The notes under the pieces are model-generated. The model made no database searches and was not told the DNA's origin. It was given only the letters and a program-made list of their open reading frames with translations. 64,000 nucleotides of DNA from Atherinomorus stipes (lineage: Eukaryota; Chordata; Actinopteri; Atheriniformes; Atherinidae): positions 1,094,501 to 1,158,500 of the forward strand of contig JALJCO010013434.1 of NCBI GenBank assembly GCA_023101725.1, in the 5' to 3' direction. The first letter of the stretch is position 1, and the number at the start of each line of letters is the position of its first letter. A program made the translations under genes and the position numbers. Positions 54,756 to 64,000 of the stretch are shown piece by piece.

Positions 54756-55121
54756 TCTTTGGGCAGCTGAAAGCAGTTCAATGTCTCATTACTGTCAAAG
54801 ACTCCCTTGGCAGAGACGAATGTGTCCACTATGAACAGTCCTTTGCATCCTCACTTGTGTCACCAACGCTAACTGATCCAGGTATTTCAAGAGATTTCTT
54901 TTATCTGGATAAATGTCTTTTAAAAGGAACATAAACGTAATATCAATGTCTTAGATGTTTGGGTTTTTTTATAAGTGCAAAATGATAATAATATGACAAT
55001 GAATGGATGTGCTTGTTTTTCCGTGGAAAGGAAGAACTTGGTCTAATTGTTGAATTATGGAAACTGGAACTGAAAATTTAATCTGACTTATACACTGCAG
55101 ACTGTAAGGCAGCAGGAAAAT

Positions 55122-55151
<30 letters not shown>
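55122..55151. repeat. poly-G tract (30 G)
   Basis: An uninterrupted G run, a possible G-quadruplex former and a likely assembly or sequencing weak point. Confidence 0.95.
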
Positions 55152-55153
<2 letters not shown>

Positions 55154-55745
55154 CAGACATTTCTGAGGAGTATCTAAGTGCTCTGTGACCCATTTTCAGG
55201 CTCCCCAAGGTAAAGGAAGTGGTAATTGGCACGTGCATACGCACACACACCTGCATGCATGTGCAAACAAATGCTTAATCCCACACATTAAAACCCAGAC
55301 ACTAATTTGCTTACATAACATATACATTCACCCAACACGTGCACGTGTTTTCTCTTATCATCAGGGCATGATGTCTAATAAAGCATCCAGATCTCCCCAC
55401 AGTATATGACAGAGGCTTATTCAGCACACATACGAATGTGAGCTGAGCAAACAGTACAATGCAACAACACAAAAGACTGATTGAGTGAGAAAAGGTCAGG
55501 GCATGGTTCAGATGGCCTTTTGAACCACAGTGTGGGTGTTTGAAGAGCTAGACCACCCTCCAAGCCACTACCCAGCCTTGCCATTCCCGTGGTGGCTCTG
55601 GATGGCAGCATTGTCCCTCGCAGGTCCTTCCTCTCCCCAACAGGATACCTGTGTTTGTTTGCTGGAAGTGTTCCCATCCTTTGCATCTGTCAGGCTGTTG
55701 AACTTAAAAGTATTTCTATCTCTTTCTTGCAGGTGTCAGCTAGAG

Positions 55746-55747
<2 letters not shown>

Positions 55748-55784
<37 letters not shown>

Positions 55785-55802
55785 TGAGAGAGTGTGTGTG
55801 TG
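55748..55802 (+). repeat. (GT)n microsatellite in the predicted gnb4 5' UTR
   Basis: GT units begin 15 bases after the predicted acceptor and about 95 bases before the gnb4 ATG, so they should be in the mature transcript. Confidence 0.9.
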
Positions 55803-55894
55803 AGGAGGGGTGAGTGCGGGCGTGTGTGAAGGCACGTGTTTTACTCGTCCAGTGTTTGGAGTGGAGTCTGTCCTGAACGCATCTCAGAGGGACA

Positions 55895-64000
<8,106 letters not shown>

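Larger units (their letters stand above)
50069..55732 (+). other. predicted gnb4 intron 1 (5' UTR intron)
   Basis: Holds poly-C at 50452-50468, a hAT-like element at 52252-52869, a CRE palindrome at 54748, and a 30-base G run at 55122-55151. The rest is unremarkable; no coding exon is recognised. Confidence 0.45.

Overview
The window is a vertebrate nuclear chromosome segment, almost certainly from a ray-finned (teleost) fish. Genes have many short exons with GT-AG introns. The introns are AT-rich and full of microsatellites and small DNA transposons (Tc1-like and hAT-like) of the kinds common in teleosts. The gene order gnb4 - actl6a - mrpl47 - ndufb5 - usp13 matches, as I remember it, the human 3q26.3 block, with every relative orientation kept. 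No virus, CRISPR array or bacterial feature is present.

Layout: (1) 1-16.7 kb, minus strand: the first nine coding exons of usp13, a deubiquitinase, running off the left edge just after the catalytic-cysteine exon. Its introns hold a decayed Tc1-like transposon (4185-5472), an older hAT-like remnant and other repeats. (2) 18.2-22.3 kb, minus: complete ndufb5 (complex I subunit, 6 exons, 185 aa), with a hAT-like MITE carrying a second element inside it in one intron. (3) 22.6-25.4 kb, plus: complete mrpl47 (mitoribosomal protein, 7 exons, 259 aa), head-to-head with ndufb5 over a 280-bp shared promoter. (4) 26.2-38.8 kb, minus: complete actl6a/BAF53a (14 exons, 429 aa), tail-to-tail with mrpl47. 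(5) 39.0-42.0 kb, plus: an intact aldh7a1 (antiquitin) reading frame in a single coding exon, head-to-head with actl6a. It looks like a functional retrocopy and is absent from the human block. (6) 42.0-50 kb: intergenic DNA with candidate regulatory sequence, including an X-box and CRE at 47.0 kb. (7) 50.0-64.0 kb, plus: gnb4 (G-protein beta subunit), with a noncoding first exon, a coding start at 55,895 and seven coding exons to the right edge.

Most of the block serves housekeeping functions: respiratory complex I, mitochondrial translation, chromatin remodelling, lysine/aldehyde catabolism in mitochondria and cytosol, ubiquitin removal and G-protein signalling. Exon junctions were set by hand. 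Reading phase closes across every junction in all six genes, and the complete products match the usual family lengths, so the gene models are strong even though no alignment could be run.
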